A DNA stretch of 64,000 nt from Paenibacillus sp. FSL R7-0345 (GCF_038595055.1 NZ_CP152002.1:3144501-3208500), one strand, 5' to 3'. Shown: positions 41,988 to 51,082, counted from the first letter of the stretch. Notes: generated by a model not told the origin, from the sequence alone. Numbers and translations are program-made.

Positions 41988-42018
41988 TAGTTCATAAATG
42001 ATCATTTATAACAAACGG

Positions 42019-42045
42019 CGTGTTACCTTTTAAGGGCATGAGCCA
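42019..42045 (+). promoter_or_regulatory. Predicted ribonucleic antiterminator (RAT) for GlcT
   Basis: GTGTTACCTTTTAAGGGCATGAG resembles the ptsG RAT (GTGTTACTG...CAGGCATGAG, recalled). It overlaps the 5' arm of the following terminator, so binding of active GlcT would prevent termination. Confidence 0.65.
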
Positions 42046-42089
42046 AGGATTGTCTTCATTCTATATGAGGCGGTTCTTGGCTTTTTTTG
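42040..42089 (+). terminator. Conditional terminator upstream of glcT
   Basis: AGCCAAG (42041-42047) pairs with CTTGGCT (42076-42082), followed by seven T residues; partner of the RAT above. Confidence 0.75.
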
Positions 42090-42127
42090 TTGCCGAATTT
42101 CTGAAGATCAGGGGGAGGAGGGAGAGC

Positions 42128-42994
42128 TTGTCGCAGGAAATCGAGCACTTTCTAGTGCAGCGGGTGATCGGAAATAATGTAGTTATGGTTCAGGGAAGCA
42201 GGAACGGCAAGGAATACGTCATTATCGGCAAAGGCATTGGCTTTGCGGTAAAGGACACCGGAGTAATTGAAATGGATGACCGGCGGATTGAGAAGCTGTT
42301 TCGCCTGGAAGACCGGGAGGAATGGGGCCAGTATCAGATCCTGCTGGAAGATATCGATCACAAAGTAATGAAAATTACCGATGAGATTATCGGGGATATC
42401 ACCAGTCAATTTCCCGGCAAGTTAAACGACAAGATATATCTGGCACTCCCGAGCCATATCCAGTTCACCATTTACCGTTTGCGCAGCGGTATGGATATTA
42501 TCAATCCCTTTTTGCAGGAAACCAAAATGACGTTCCCCAAAGAATTTGAGATCGCTTTCAAAGCGGCTGAAAAGATCAGTGCCGAATTCAATGTACAAAT
42601 TCCGGAAGATGAAGTCGGATTTCTGACTTATCATGTCTATTCAGCGGTCAGCAATGTGCCCGTAGGTCAGCTGGTGAAAGTATCGAATATGGTCAATGAG
42701 CTGCTGGGCCTGATCCGTGCGGAGCAGAAGATTACGTTTGAGCACGGAAGCATGAATCATGTGCGGCTGATGATCCATCTGCGGTTTTCGCTGGAACGGA
42801 TCCTGCAGGGCTCGCTAATTGATAATCCCTTCGTAAAGCATATTAAGAAAGAGTACAAGACGGAATACAAGCTGGCACAGAAGCTGGGAAAAGTCATTCA
42901 GAACAGACTGGAGGTTCAGGTTCCGGAGGAGGAGCTATGCTTCCTGGCCATGCACCTGCACCGGCTGTTCCAGACCATAGAGAAAAATAAATAG
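42128..42994 (+). CDS. glcT: BglG-family antiterminator GlcT
   Basis: 288 residues from TTG 42128, directly after GGGGGAGGAGGGAGAG. An N-terminal CAT RNA-binding domain (VQRVIGNNVVMVQGSRNGKEYVIIGKGIGF in pattern, residues ~8-45) is followed by two PTS regulation domains (PRD1 ~75-170, PRD2 ~180-285; conserved His in YLALPSHIQF, LTYHVY, MIHLRF, AMHLHRL). Unphosphorylated GlcT binds the RAT when glucose is transported. The predicted RAT lies in front of glcT itself, so the whole operon appears autocontrolled. Confidence 0.92.
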   Translation: MSQEIEHFLVQRVIGNNVVMVQGSRNGKEYVIIGKGIGFAVKDTGVIEMDDRRIEKLFRLEDREEWGQYQILLEDIDHKVMKITDEIIGDITSQFPGKLNDKIYLALPSHIQFTIYRLRSGMDIINPFLQETKMTFPKEFEIAFKAAEKISAEFNVQIPEDEVGFLTYHVYSAVSNVPVGQLVKVSNMVNELLGLIRAEQKITFEHGSMNHVRLMIHLRFSLERILQGSLIDNPFVKHIKKEYKTEYKLAQKLGKVIQNRLEVQVPEEELCFLAMHLHRLFQTIEKNK

Positions 42995-43016
42995 CAGGCT
43001 GAGAGGAGTGGTGCGG

Positions 43017-43523
43017 ATGTTTTCCAGATGGAAATCCAAAAAAGAAGAGCAGCATACTGTACAAATGATTGAAATTACAGCACCCATAAGCGGGCAGACG
43101 GTTCCCCTGGGCAGCGTGCCGGATGATACCTTTGCCGGCGGGCACATGGGCAGCGGAATTGCCATTGAACCGGCAGAAGGGAAGCTGTTTGCACCTTTTG
43201 ACGGCAGGATTGCCCATATTGTGAAATCAAGCCATGCGCTGATTATTGAACACGCTTCCGGACTGCAGCTGCTGCTACATATCGGCATTGATACGGTCAG
43301 CCTGAAGGGCAGCGGATTTCAGAGTCATGTTGCCTCCGGGGACAGTGTCAGGGCCGGACAGTTATTGATTGAATTTGATCTTGAGAAAATACGTGCTGCA
43401 GGCTGTGCGACCATTTCACCAGTGATCGTTACGAGTATGGAAGAGAAGGCTCCGGTGGTGGAGTGTCTGCACGGACAGGTCGCGGCGGGAAAAGATCTGA
43501 TCCTGAAAGTAGCTTCACAGTAA
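43017..43523 (+). CDS. PTS glucose-type EIIA protein
   Basis: 168 residues. EIIA-Glc fold with the phosphorylated His in LLLHIGIDTV (~residue 90), FAPFDGRI and GHMGSG motifs. Passes phosphate from HPr to the EIIB domain of the next gene. In B. subtilis the A domain is fused to PtsG; here it is separate. GAGGAG precedes ATG 43017. Confidence 0.9.
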   Translation: MFSRWKSKKEEQHTVQMIEITAPISGQTVPLGSVPDDTFAGGHMGSGIAIEPAEGKLFAPFDGRIAHIVKSSHALIIEHASGLQLLLHIGIDTVSLKGSGFQSHVASGDSVRAGQLLIEFDLEKIRAAGCATISPVIVTSMEEKAPVVECLHGQVAAGKDLILKVASQ

Positions 43524-43571
43524 CAGTGCATAGGGCGGTATCTATTATGAAACTGAGGGGATGATAGTATT

Positions 43572-45026
43572 ATGTTGGCTTTTCTACAGAAGTTAGGCAA
43601 GTCTTTGATGCTTCCGGTTGCGACAATGCCGGCGGCTGCAATTCTGCAGGGGTTCGGGCTGATTAATTATGAAAAGGATCTGCATCTGGGCAGCGCGGTC
43701 GGAGGGTTTCTGAACCAGTATGTAGCTCCTTTCCTGAATGCGGGTGCGAATGCGATCTTTGGAAATCTGGCGCTGATCTTCGCAATCGGGGTGGCGATCG
43801 GTTTTGCCGGCGACGCAGTTGCTGCACTATCCGCGCTTATAGCCTACATGGTGCTTCAAAATGTACTGGAAATTGTGCCCTTGCAGTTCTCCTTTATTAA
43901 CGATGATGTAGTGCTGAACATGGGCGTGCTTGGCGGGATTTTTGCCGGAGCATGGGCTGCATTCCTGTATAAGAAATACCACAATATCAAAATGCCTGAC
44001 TGGCTCGGCTTCTTCGCCGGTAAGCGGTTTGTGCCGATTATTACTGCAGCTTCCATGATGGTGCTCGCTGTATTCATCGGAATGGTCTGGAGCCCTATAC
44101 AGGATGTAATAAGCGATTTCGGGAACTGGGTGGTCGGCCTTGGCGCAATTGGCGCATTTGTCTTTGGTACGGCGAACCGTCTGCTGATTCCGATCGGGCT
44201 GCATCACGTCATTAACACGATTGCCTGGTTCCAGATTGGTGACTTCACCAATGCGGCAGGCGAAATTGTGCACGGTGACCTTACCCGCTTCTTTGCCGGA
44301 GATAAAACGGCCGGTATGTTCATGACAGGCTTTTTCCCGATTATGATGTTCGCCCTTCCGGGTGCGGCATTAGCCTTCATTCATACAGCTAAGCCGGATA
44401 AGCGCAAGCTCGTTGCTTCTATCTTTATCGGTTCGGCAATCGCATCCTTCCTGACAGGGATTACCGAGCCGCTTGAATTCTCGTTCATGTTCGTTGCACC
44501 GGTACTGTATGTAGTGCATGCAGTATTGACGGGTCTTGCCGGATTGCTGATGTATGTACTTGATGTGAAGCTTGGTTTCGGTTTCTCGGCCGGTCTGATT
44601 GACTATCTGGTGAACCTGAAGTCGTCCACAAATGCCTGGATTCTAATTCCGGTAGGGCTTGCCTTCTTCGTCCTTTATTATGTATTGTTCCGCTTCATTA
44701 TCGTGAAGTTTAATCTGAAGACACCGGGGCGGGAAGATGATGTTGAAGATGACCTGCAGGAGGTTGCTGTTGGAAAAGGTACTGTATCGGCATCCTCCAG
44801 AGCAGCAAAGATTCTGGAGAATATCGGCGGACCTGCAAACATCCGTACTATAGATGCCTGTATTACCCGGCTGCGGCTGAATGTAGCCGATGATAAAGCG
44901 GTTAAGGATGCGGCGCTGAAGCAGCTTGGAGCTTCCGGGGTTATGCGGCTCGGACAGGGCGCGGTACAAATCGTATTCGGCCCGCAATCGGAGCAGATTA
45001 AGGATGATATTAAAAAGCTGATGTAA
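43572..45026 (+). CDS. ptsG: PTS glucose transporter EIICB
   Basis: 484 residues. EIIC membrane domain (~1-385) with ten or so helices and the substrate-site motif GITEPLEFSFMFVAP, then EIIB (~405-484) with phosphorylated Cys in IDACITRLRLNV (~431). Glucose or N-acetylglucosamine-type specificity; glucose is favoured by the neighbouring glcT. No IIA domain at the C-terminus. Takes up and phosphorylates sugar at the membrane. Confidence 0.92.
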   Translation: MLAFLQKLGKSLMLPVATMPAAAILQGFGLINYEKDLHLGSAVGGFLNQYVAPFLNAGANAIFGNLALIFAIGVAIGFAGDAVAALSALIAYMVLQNVLEIVPLQFSFINDDVVLNMGVLGGIFAGAWAAFLYKKYHNIKMPDWLGFFAGKRFVPIITAASMMVLAVFIGMVWSPIQDVISDFGNWVVGLGAIGAFVFGTANRLLIPIGLHHVINTIAWFQIGDFTNAAGEIVHGDLTRFFAGDKTAGMFMTGFFPIMMFALPGAALAFIHTAKPDKRKLVASIFIGSAIASFLTGITEPLEFSFMFVAPVLYVVHAVLTGLAGLLMYVLDVKLGFGFSAGLIDYLVNLKSSTNAWILIPVGLAFFVLYYVLFRFIIVKFNLKTPGREDDVEDDLQEVAVGKGTVSASSRAAKILENIGGPANIRTIDACITRLRLNVADDKAVKDAALKQLGASGVMRLGQGAVQIVFGPQSEQIKDDIKKLM

Positions 45027-45056
45027 CGGTGTATAGAACGTTTATAATGGCAGTAG

Positions 45057-45091
45057 AGCAGGGCAGATGAAAAATCTGACCCTGCTTTTTT
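45057..45091 (+). terminator. Rho-independent terminator of the ptsG operon
   Basis: AGCAGGG-c-AGAT...ATCT-ga-CCCTGCT followed by TTTTTTT. Confidence 0.9.
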
Positions 45092-45113
45092 GTCAGAACT
45101 ATTGCAATATTCA

Positions 45114-45140
45114 TAATACCGAGTGTAATACTTGGTATTA
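45114..45140. other. Inverted repeat of unknown role
   Basis: TAATACCGAG-TGTAATA-CTTGGTATTA, 10-base arms with one G-T pair, between two terminators; no gene starts here. Confidence 0.45.
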
Positions 45141-45191
45141 TACGGGTTAAGGAGTCGGTACACAGGGTTCCTGGATAGTTCAACACACAAA

Positions 45192-45235
45192 TAATCGCCC
45201 TTTTGAGCCGGAATCCGGTTCAAAAAGGGCGATTA
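45192..45235. terminator. Terminator of the hxlR-type gene (bidirectional)
   Basis: AATCGCCCTTTT-GA-CCGGA/TCCGG-TTCAAAAAGGGCGATT, long stem next to the 3' end of the minus-strand regulator. Confidence 0.85.
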
Positions 45236-45254
45236 TCTGCATACAGGGCGGCGG

Positions 45255-45581
45255 TCACTGCTTCACTCCCAGCTCAATCCATTCCGAAGACCAGCTGCTG
45301 ATCTCACCAAGAATAGGAGCAAGGGCGTTGCCTTTGGCAGTGAGGGAATATTCAATACGCACCGGCATTTCAGGATATACGGTCCGCTGGATAATACCCT
45401 CGTTCTCCATTTCCTTTAGCCGGTCGGATAATACTTTACCGCTAAGATTGGCCAGGCAGCCTTCAATCTCACCAAACCGGCGGGGGCCCTGCATCAGGAC
45501 AAAAACAATCAGGGCGACCCAGCGTTTGCTGAGCACATCTACCGCTTTTTCGAAGCGGGGACACATCTCAAACTCATTCAT
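45255..45581 (-). CDS. HxlR-family transcriptional regulator
   Basis: 108 residues from ATG 45581 (AGAGGTGAAC upstream; ATG 45602 lacks a site). Winged-helix HxlR domain: single conserved N-terminal Cys in EMCPRFEKAVDVLSKRW, then LSDRLKEMENEGIIQRTVYPE. In YodB/HypR relatives this Cys senses quinones, aldehydes or hypochlorite. Divergent from ribA, with matching repeats in the shared 160-base control region. Confidence 0.9.
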   Translation of the reverse strand: MNEFEMCPRFEKAVDVLSKRWVALIVFVLMQGPRRFGEIEGCLANLSGKVLSDRLKEMENEGIIQRTVYPEMPVRIEYSLTAKGNALAPILGEISSWSSEWIELGVKQ

Positions 45582-45610
45582 TTTGTTCACCTCTGCATTC
45601 ATTATATCAT

Positions 45611-45704
45611 AAACTTACAATAAGTAATTATAAATATTTAAATATATATTATAACTTGACGAACTTATATTACAATGATAAACTAACTTACAAATAGTTA
45701 CTAC
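45611..45704. promoter_or_regulatory. Control region between hxlR-type gene and ribA
   Basis: AACTTACAATAAGTAATTA (from 45612) and AACTTACAAATAGTTACTA (from 45686) are repeated; the second, read in reverse, contains ACTATTTGTAAGT, close to the recalled YodB box TACTATTTGTAAGTA. Between them TTGACG (45656), 17 bases, TAAACT (45679) is a plausible ribA promoter, flanked or overlapped by both sites. Confidence 0.55.
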
Positions 45705-45742
45705 TGAAAATTTTAATAATTAAATTTTAGGACGGTGCACTC

Positions 45743-46525
45743 ATGATTAAACCGGATATCATTTCTATATTGCAGAATAAAATCAAATGGATTACTAATG
45801 GAGATAAAACGAATATTCTGGTCGGACCTATTACTTTACCTGTCAATCTGGACGGTGAAACGATCACTTTTAAATGGTACAGCTGGCTGAATGCGGCTGA
45901 TGAAGACCTGCAGCAGGGCGATACCAAGGAAGCAACTGAGCTGTTAATCTCACGGCTCACCTCGCTGAAGCTTGCTGATTCGCAGCAGTCGAGCGTGCTG
46001 GTCTACGGTGATTTTGAACAATCGGACGAGGCCCTGATCCGGATGCACAGCATTTGCCATACCGGGGATATCTTTGGCAGCAAGCGTTGTGATTGCGGTT
46101 TCCAGCTCCGCCAGTCGATGAAGATGATCGCGCAGCATGGTTCTGGAGCGCTGTTCTATCTGGCGAATCATGAAGGAAGAGGCATTGGACTGTTCAGCAA
46201 AGCGATGGCCTACATTTTACAGGAAGAAGGCTTTGATACAGTAGAGGCTAACCTTGAACTGGGCTTTGTAGATGATTCCAGAGACTATAGCGACGCGATC
46301 AGCGTTCTGCAGCACCTGCGCAGCCAGCCTGTTACGCTGATTACCAATAATCCGAAAAAGCTGGAAGCATTGAAGGCTGCGGGCATGAACACAGGGAAGC
46401 GGATTCCGCTATGGGGAGATGTGTCTGTGTTTAACGAAAAGTACCTGCGGACCAAGGTTTCCCGTTCCGGTCATCTGGAGGCAGTGAAGACGGCAGATTT
46501 TTTTGACGGAAGAGTCGCTAAATAA
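45743..46525 (+). CDS. ribA: GTP cyclohydrolase II-type protein
   Basis: 260 residues. GTP cyclohydrolase II core with the zinc cluster HSICHTGDIFGSKRCDCGFQ, NHEGRGIGL and TNNPKKLEAL. A ~95-residue N-terminal part (KPDIISILQNKIKW, ISRLTSLKLADSQQ) differs from the DHBP-synthase domain of bifunctional RibBA. It opens GTP to start riboflavin synthesis, but it stands alone, away from rib genes, and under an HxlR regulator. That suggests a stress-linked or specialised pterin/flavin role. Confidence 0.88.
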   Translation: MIKPDIISILQNKIKWITNGDKTNILVGPITLPVNLDGETITFKWYSWLNAADEDLQQGDTKEATELLISRLTSLKLADSQQSSVLVYGDFEQSDEALIRMHSICHTGDIFGSKRCDCGFQLRQSMKMIAQHGSGALFYLANHEGRGIGLFSKAMAYILQEEGFDTVEANLELGFVDDSRDYSDAISVLQHLRSQPVTLITNNPKKLEALKAAGMNTGKRIPLWGDVSVFNEKYLRTKVSRSGHLEAVKTADFFDGRVAK

Positions 46526-46600
46526 TGAGGGGTAGTTCTTTTCTGCTTTGTACATTATAATGAAGAACTGAATCCAACTTATAGCTTAGCGAGGTACTCT

Positions 46601-47656
46601 ATGAATGCAATTGAAGTGCAGGACTTGCGCAAAACCTTTAAAGTCCAAAAAAACCGCGAGGGCCTCAAAGGGGCCTTCGCTGATTTATTTAAACGGCAGT
46701 ATTCCGAGGTTACTGCGGTAAAGGATATTTCATTTACGATTCCCGAAGGTGAAATCTGCGGCTACATCGGGGAGAACGGGGCAGGTAAATCGACGACGAT
46801 CAAGATGCTTACGGGTATTCTGGTTCCTACATCAGGCAAAGTATCTGTAGGCGGATTTGTTCCTTATATGGAACGCGAGAAGTTCGTGCAGAATATCGGT
46901 GTCGTATTCGGACAGCGCAGCCAGCTGTGGTGGGACATCGGAGTTATTGAGTCTTTTCAGCTGCTGCGTAAGGTGTACAGAGTGTCTGAGCATGATTTCA
47001 AAAAGCGCCTGGACGAGCTGGTAGAGCGGCTGGAGCTGCAGGAGCTGCTGAACCGTCCGGTCCGCAAGCTGAGTCTCGGCCAGCGGATGCGCTGTGAGCT
47101 GGTGGCTGCGCTGCTGCACAACCCGTCTATCCTGTTTCTGGACGAGCCGACCATTGGTCTGGATATTGTCGTGAAGTCCGAAATCCGCGATTTTCTCAAG
47201 GATATGAACCGCGAGCACGGTACAACGATTCTGCTGACAACCCATGATTTGCAGGATATTGAAGCTCTTTGCTCACGGGTTATTATGCTGGATGACGGAC
47301 GTATTATTTATGACGGCGGACTTGAGGAGCTGAAGCAGCGCTGGGGAACCGGGCGTGAAGTGCAGTTCCAGTTCGGAGCGGCTACTAAGCTGGCTCAGCT
47401 GGTGCAATGGACAGACGGGATGCCGGTTACCTGGTCCGCAGAGAATGAGCTGGGAGCCAAGGTATGGATTCCGCTTGAGCTGAACGTATCTGATGTGCTG
47501 GCCCGTGTGGTTGGGTCGGCGGATATCACCGACATCAAAATTATCGAGACCAATACGGATGAGATTGTACGCAGCATCTATCAGTCCGGCTCTGCAGAGA
47601 AACCGGAGGACAAAATCGCGGCACTGCAGGAAGAGAAAGAGGCGGCACATGTCTAA
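46601..47656 (+). CDS. ABC-2 exporter ATP-binding protein (COG4586 type)
   Basis: 351 residues. Walker A GENGAGKST (~58), Q-loop in FGQRSQLWWD, signature LSLGQRMRCE, Walker B ILFLDEPTIGLD, switch His in TTHD. The GQRSQLWWD motif and long C-terminus mark the COG4586 branch that pairs with two ABC-2 permeases. First gene of a three-gene operon; overlaps the next by 8 bases. Substrate unknown (drug or lipid export). Confidence 0.92.
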   Translation: MNAIEVQDLRKTFKVQKNREGLKGAFADLFKRQYSEVTAVKDISFTIPEGEICGYIGENGAGKSTTIKMLTGILVPTSGKVSVGGFVPYMEREKFVQNIGVVFGQRSQLWWDIGVIESFQLLRKVYRVSEHDFKKRLDELVERLELQELLNRPVRKLSLGQRMRCELVAALLHNPSILFLDEPTIGLDIVVKSEIRDFLKDMNREHGTTILLTTHDLQDIEALCSRVIMLDDGRIIYDGGLEELKQRWGTGREVQFQFGAATKLAQLVQWTDGMPVTWSAENELGAKVWIPLELNVSDVLARVVGSADITDIKIIETNTDEIVRSIYQSGSAEKPEDKIAALQEEKEAAHV

Positions 47657-48494
47657 ATCTCTAGAGGCCGGCGTTGCGCAGGAGAAAGGGAAGCTGCTGC
47701 TGCTCGGTGCTTATTTTGATTTTATCCGCATCCGTTTTCTGACTATGCTGGCTTACCGGGTCAATTACTATTCAGGCATTTTAATTTACACATTGAATAT
47801 CGGGGTTAACTACTTCACCTGGAAAGCCATTTACGGCGGCGGGGAATCCTTGGGCGGCTTTACGAGTGCGCAGATGACCACCTATGTAGCCGTTTCGTGG
47901 ATGGCGAGGGCCTTTTATTTTAACAATCTGGACCGTGAGATTTCGACAGACATCCGTGACGGAAGCATCGCAATCCAGTTCATCCGGCCTTACAATTATG
48001 TACTGGTCAAAATGATGCAGGGACTCGGCGAAGGCCTGTTCCGCTTCCTGATGCTGATGATTCCGGGGATGATCGTGGCCATTCTGCTCTTTCCGGTGCA
48101 GCTTCCGACAGAGCCGGCCGCTTGGGCAGGCTTCCTCGTGATGCTCTTTTTCAGCTTCCTGATCAGCTCACAGATTAATGTGATCACAGGGCTGAGCGCT
48201 TTTTTTGTGGAAAATAATGAAGGTGTCATGCGTATGAAGCGGGTTATCGTCGACCTGTTCTCCGGTCTGATCGTTCCGATCAGCCTGTTTCCGGGCTGGT
48301 TGTCCTCTGTACTGAATGTATTGCCGTTTCAGGCGATTACATACCTTCCGGGCTCCGTCTTTACGGGCCGTGTTCAAGGGGTAGGCATTTGGAATGTGCT
48401 TGGGATTCAGGTCTTCTGGTTCCTGGTGCTGCTGATTCCGATTGTCTGGCTTTATCATGCGGCGCGCAAGCGGCTGTTCGTGCAGGGGGGTTAA
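47649..48494 (+). CDS. ABC-2 permease subunit 1 (COG4587 type)
   Basis: 281 residues from ATG 47649. Six hydrophobic helices, with the family pattern FIRIRFLTMLAYRVNYYSG at the start and SVFTGRV near the end. Membrane partner of the preceding ATPase. The stop is 5 bases before the next start. Confidence 0.88.
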   Translation: MSKSLEAGVAQEKGKLLLLGAYFDFIRIRFLTMLAYRVNYYSGILIYTLNIGVNYFTWKAIYGGGESLGGFTSAQMTTYVAVSWMARAFYFNNLDREISTDIRDGSIAIQFIRPYNYVLVKMMQGLGEGLFRFLMLMIPGMIVAILLFPVQLPTEPAAWAGFLVMLFFSFLISSQINVITGLSAFFVENNEGVMRMKRVIVDLFSGLIVPISLFPGWLSSVLNVLPFQAITYLPGSVFTGRVQGVGIWNVLGIQVFWFLVLLIPIVWLYHAARKRLFVQGG

Positions 48495-48499
48495 GGTTG

Positions 48500-49285
48500 A
48501 TGTATCATTTAGGATTATTACTTGAATATCTCAAAAATTATATGAAGACCCGGTTAACCTACCGCGCTGATTTCTGGGTGGAGGTCATTTCGGATCTGTT
48601 GTTCCAGGCGACGAACTTTATCTTTATTATGGTCATCTTTATGCATACGGAAAGTCTGGGCGGCTGGAATCAAAATGAGGTAGTCTTTGTCTATGGCTTC
48701 TTTATGGTTCCATTCGGTGTGTTCAGCTGCTTCGTGAATATGTGGAACTTCAGTGAGCGCTACATCGTCAAAGGCGAGATGGACCGTGTCCTGACTCGTC
48801 CGGCACATAACCTGTTTCAGATCCTGCTGGAAAATGTAGACCCGCCGTCCCTGATCGGCTCGTTCATCGGCCTGATTATTATGGCGATCAGCGGCGCTAA
48901 TCTGGGGTTGCCTTTTGAGTGGTGGACCATTCCTGCGCTTCTGGTGCTTACACTCAGTGCGGTAGCGATCTATACCGGGATTTATACGGCATTGACGTCC
49001 TTGTCATTCTATTCGGATGCGCCGACCGGCATTCTGCCGCTGATGTACAACATTCAGAACTACGGGCGTTATCCCGTGACTATCTACAACCGGGCGATTC
49101 AGGTACTGCTTACCTGGATTATACCGTTTGCCTTTGTCGGTATATATCCGGCAGCCTTGTTCCTGCAGCGGGATGAGATGAGGGGAATGGCTATACTAAC
49201 GCCGGTTGTCGGGGCTGTGTTCCTGGCTATCGGGCTTTTCAGCTGGAATTACGGAGTTAGACGGTATAAAGGTGCCGGCTCCTAA
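48500..49285 (+). CDS. ABC-2 permease subunit 2 (COG3694 type)
   Basis: 261 residues from ATG 48500 (AAGGTTG). Six helices; the pattern LEYLKNYMKTRLTYRADF and YGRYPVTIYNRAIQ identifies the second permease family that forms the heterodimer. Terminator follows. Confidence 0.88.
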   Translation: MYHLGLLLEYLKNYMKTRLTYRADFWVEVISDLLFQATNFIFIMVIFMHTESLGGWNQNEVVFVYGFFMVPFGVFSCFVNMWNFSERYIVKGEMDRVLTRPAHNLFQILLENVDPPSLIGSFIGLIIMAISGANLGLPFEWWTIPALLVLTLSAVAIYTGIYTALTSLSFYSDAPTGILPLMYNIQNYGRYPVTIYNRAIQVLLTWIIPFAFVGIYPAALFLQRDEMRGMAILTPVVGAVFLAIGLFSWNYGVRRYKGAGS

Positions 49286-49305
49286 ACGCATAGGTTATTG
49301 CAAGG

Positions 49306-49337
49306 CAGGCGGATGAGAGATCATCCGTCTGTTTTTT
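49306..49337 (+). terminator. Rho-independent terminator of the ABC operon
   Basis: CAGGCGGATGA-GAGA-TCATCCGTCTG then TTTTTT. Confidence 0.92.
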
Positions 49338-49481
49338 GCGTATACATATCTGCTAACACCATCAGAAAATACTACCCGGATGCGATAAAAATACTAACGG
49401 CTGATAAAGTTAAAGGCCATAATAATGAGTGTGATACATATATGCTATTTTTCAAAAAAAAAAAGGACGGGCTGACCTGAG

Positions 49482-50471
49482 ATGAACACTTATACAATAG
49501 GCATTGATTTGGGCGGAACGAATATCAAGGCAGGTTTATATAACGCTGAATTTGCGCCGGTCCGGGAGCTGTCTATTCCCACAGAAGCGGCAAACGGACC
49601 GGCACATGTGCTTGAAAGGATCAGACTGGCAGTAAGCATGCTGACAGTTGATAACGGCATCTCGCTTCAGGAGATTGCCTGTATGGGCATGGGAGTACCG
49701 GGTCTGCTGGACCCGAAGGAGGGGCTGTCAATCTTCTCTCCTAACTTTCCCGGCTGGGAGCAGGTGCATGTTGTAAACGAAATGAAGCAGCATTACTGCT
49801 TTCCTGTCTTTATTGACAATGATGTGCGGGTAAATCTGTACGGAGAGTGGCTGCATGGAGCCGGACGGGACTGCAGCAATCTGGTGCTGCTGACGCTGGG
49901 GACAGGCCTTGGCTCGGGCATTGTCCATGACGGCAAGGTGCTGTATGGCACAACGTTCAGCGCCGGTGAAATCGGGCATATGAACATGTTTAGACAAGGG
50001 CGTCCCTGCCGCTGCGGCAGCTCAGGCTGTCTGGGGCGCTACGTCTCTGCTGTAGGCATGGTAAATACCTTCAAGGAAAAGCTTGCGGCCGGAAGAGAGA
50101 GCATCATTCAGGAGTGGACGGGCGGCGCTGAAGAGGTTATTACGGCTAAAATGATCTCGGAGGCTTATGATCTGGCTGATCCCCTGGCAGTAGAGGTTAT
50201 GCACGAAACGGGTGAGCTGCTGGGCTTCGGTCTGGCTAATGTTATTAATCTGCTCAACCCGGAGCGGATTATTATAGGGGGCGGCATGGCTGCGGCCGGG
50301 GACCGTCTGCTGCAGAGCGTCCGCGAAACGGTAAGCGCGCATGCTTTGAAGCTGTCGGGCGGCAGCTGTGACATTGTACAGGCAGAGCTGGGCAGCAGGG
50401 CAGGTACCTTAGGTGCAGCGGCGTATGCGCAGCAGCGATTTGGCAGTGAGATTGTGAACAAAACCATATAG
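49482..50471 (+). CDS. glcK: ROK-family glucokinase
   Basis: 329 residues. ATP-binding GIDLGGTNIKAG, sugar-binding NDVRVNLYGEW, GTGLGSGI, and GEIGHM followed by the ROK zinc motif CRCGSSGCLG (the usual final Glu is Gly). Phosphorylates glucose released from oligosaccharides, complementing the PTS. A regulator role is unlikely as no DNA-binding domain is present. The ribosome site is weak (GGACGGGCTG). Confidence 0.87.
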   Translation: MNTYTIGIDLGGTNIKAGLYNAEFAPVRELSIPTEAANGPAHVLERIRLAVSMLTVDNGISLQEIACMGMGVPGLLDPKEGLSIFSPNFPGWEQVHVVNEMKQHYCFPVFIDNDVRVNLYGEWLHGAGRDCSNLVLLTLGTGLGSGIVHDGKVLYGTTFSAGEIGHMNMFRQGRPCRCGSSGCLGRYVSAVGMVNTFKEKLAAGRESIIQEWTGGAEEVITAKMISEAYDLADPLAVEVMHETGELLGFGLANVINLLNPERIIIGGGMAAAGDRLLQSVRETVSAHALKLSGGSCDIVQAELGSRAGTLGAAAYAQQRFGSEIVNKTI

Positions 50472-50488
50472 TTATAGTGGCGGAATTT

Positions 50489-50516
50489 TTGAATCAAAGC
50501 CCCGGCATGTTATGCT
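50489..50516 (+). promoter_or_regulatory. Possible SigA promoter
   Basis: TTGAAT, 16 bases, TATGCT, about 30 bases before the next start codon. Confidence 0.4.
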
Positions 50517-50545
50517 GTAAGCAAAGAATATGCAGGAGGGTAACC

Positions 50546-51082
50546 ATGAAACGGGACATTCAGCATGTGCCTTACGGCTACGAGCCGCCGGCCAAGGAAC
50601 GCAAAGGGACTTTGATTTTCTACGATTCATTTGAGCATATCTCCGATCAGGAGCTTGAAGAAGCAGCTAATATAGCGTCAGAACGCAAATTCACCAAGCT
50701 GGTGCTGTACCCGCTGCATGAGGAAACGGTGAGACGGATGAGCAAAGAGCCGGTCCGTTCCTACTACAAGCGTGAAGACCGGCTGCACGAGTGGAAAAGA
50801 GATCAGGGTCGCACCTTTATCACCATCGAGACACTCGAAGGCAAGCGGAAAAAGTACACCCCGCTCGATACCGCGCTCCGACATATCAGCGAAGTGTATT
50901 CGCCGCCTTATTTTTTGTACCTGACACCTGAAACAGCTAACCAGTTCGCTTCGTATTCTTCTTTTGAGGAGTGGATTGTCAAACTGCGCCTGATTCTGTC
51001 AGCGGCACCTCAGCAGCTTCACCCGCGCCTAACGAAATTCAGCCATCGCTGGGATGTTGCCGGGGCCGTGCGGGAAGAGTAG
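50546..51082 (+). CDS. Unknown conserved-looking protein (178 residues)
   Basis: From ATG 50546 with GCAGGAGGG upstream. Soluble, charged, with alternating strand/helix pattern at the start (GTLIFYDSFEHISDQELEEA, KFTKLVLYPLHEETVRRM), somewhat like a degenerate nucleotidyltransferase half but without an HxGH motif. C-terminal half is basic (RLTKFSHRWD). Family not recognised. Confidence 0.7.
   Translation: MKRDIQHVPYGYEPPAKERKGTLIFYDSFEHISDQELEEAANIASERKFTKLVLYPLHEETVRRMSKEPVRSYYKREDRLHEWKRDQGRTFITIETLEGKRKKYTPLDTALRHISEVYSPPYFLYLTPETANQFASYSSFEEWIVKLRLILSAAPQQLHPRLTKFSHRWDVAGAVREE

Noticed and set aside
49298..49480. 60-codon frame before glcK
   Set aside because: Starts inside a terminator hairpin and has no ribosome site.
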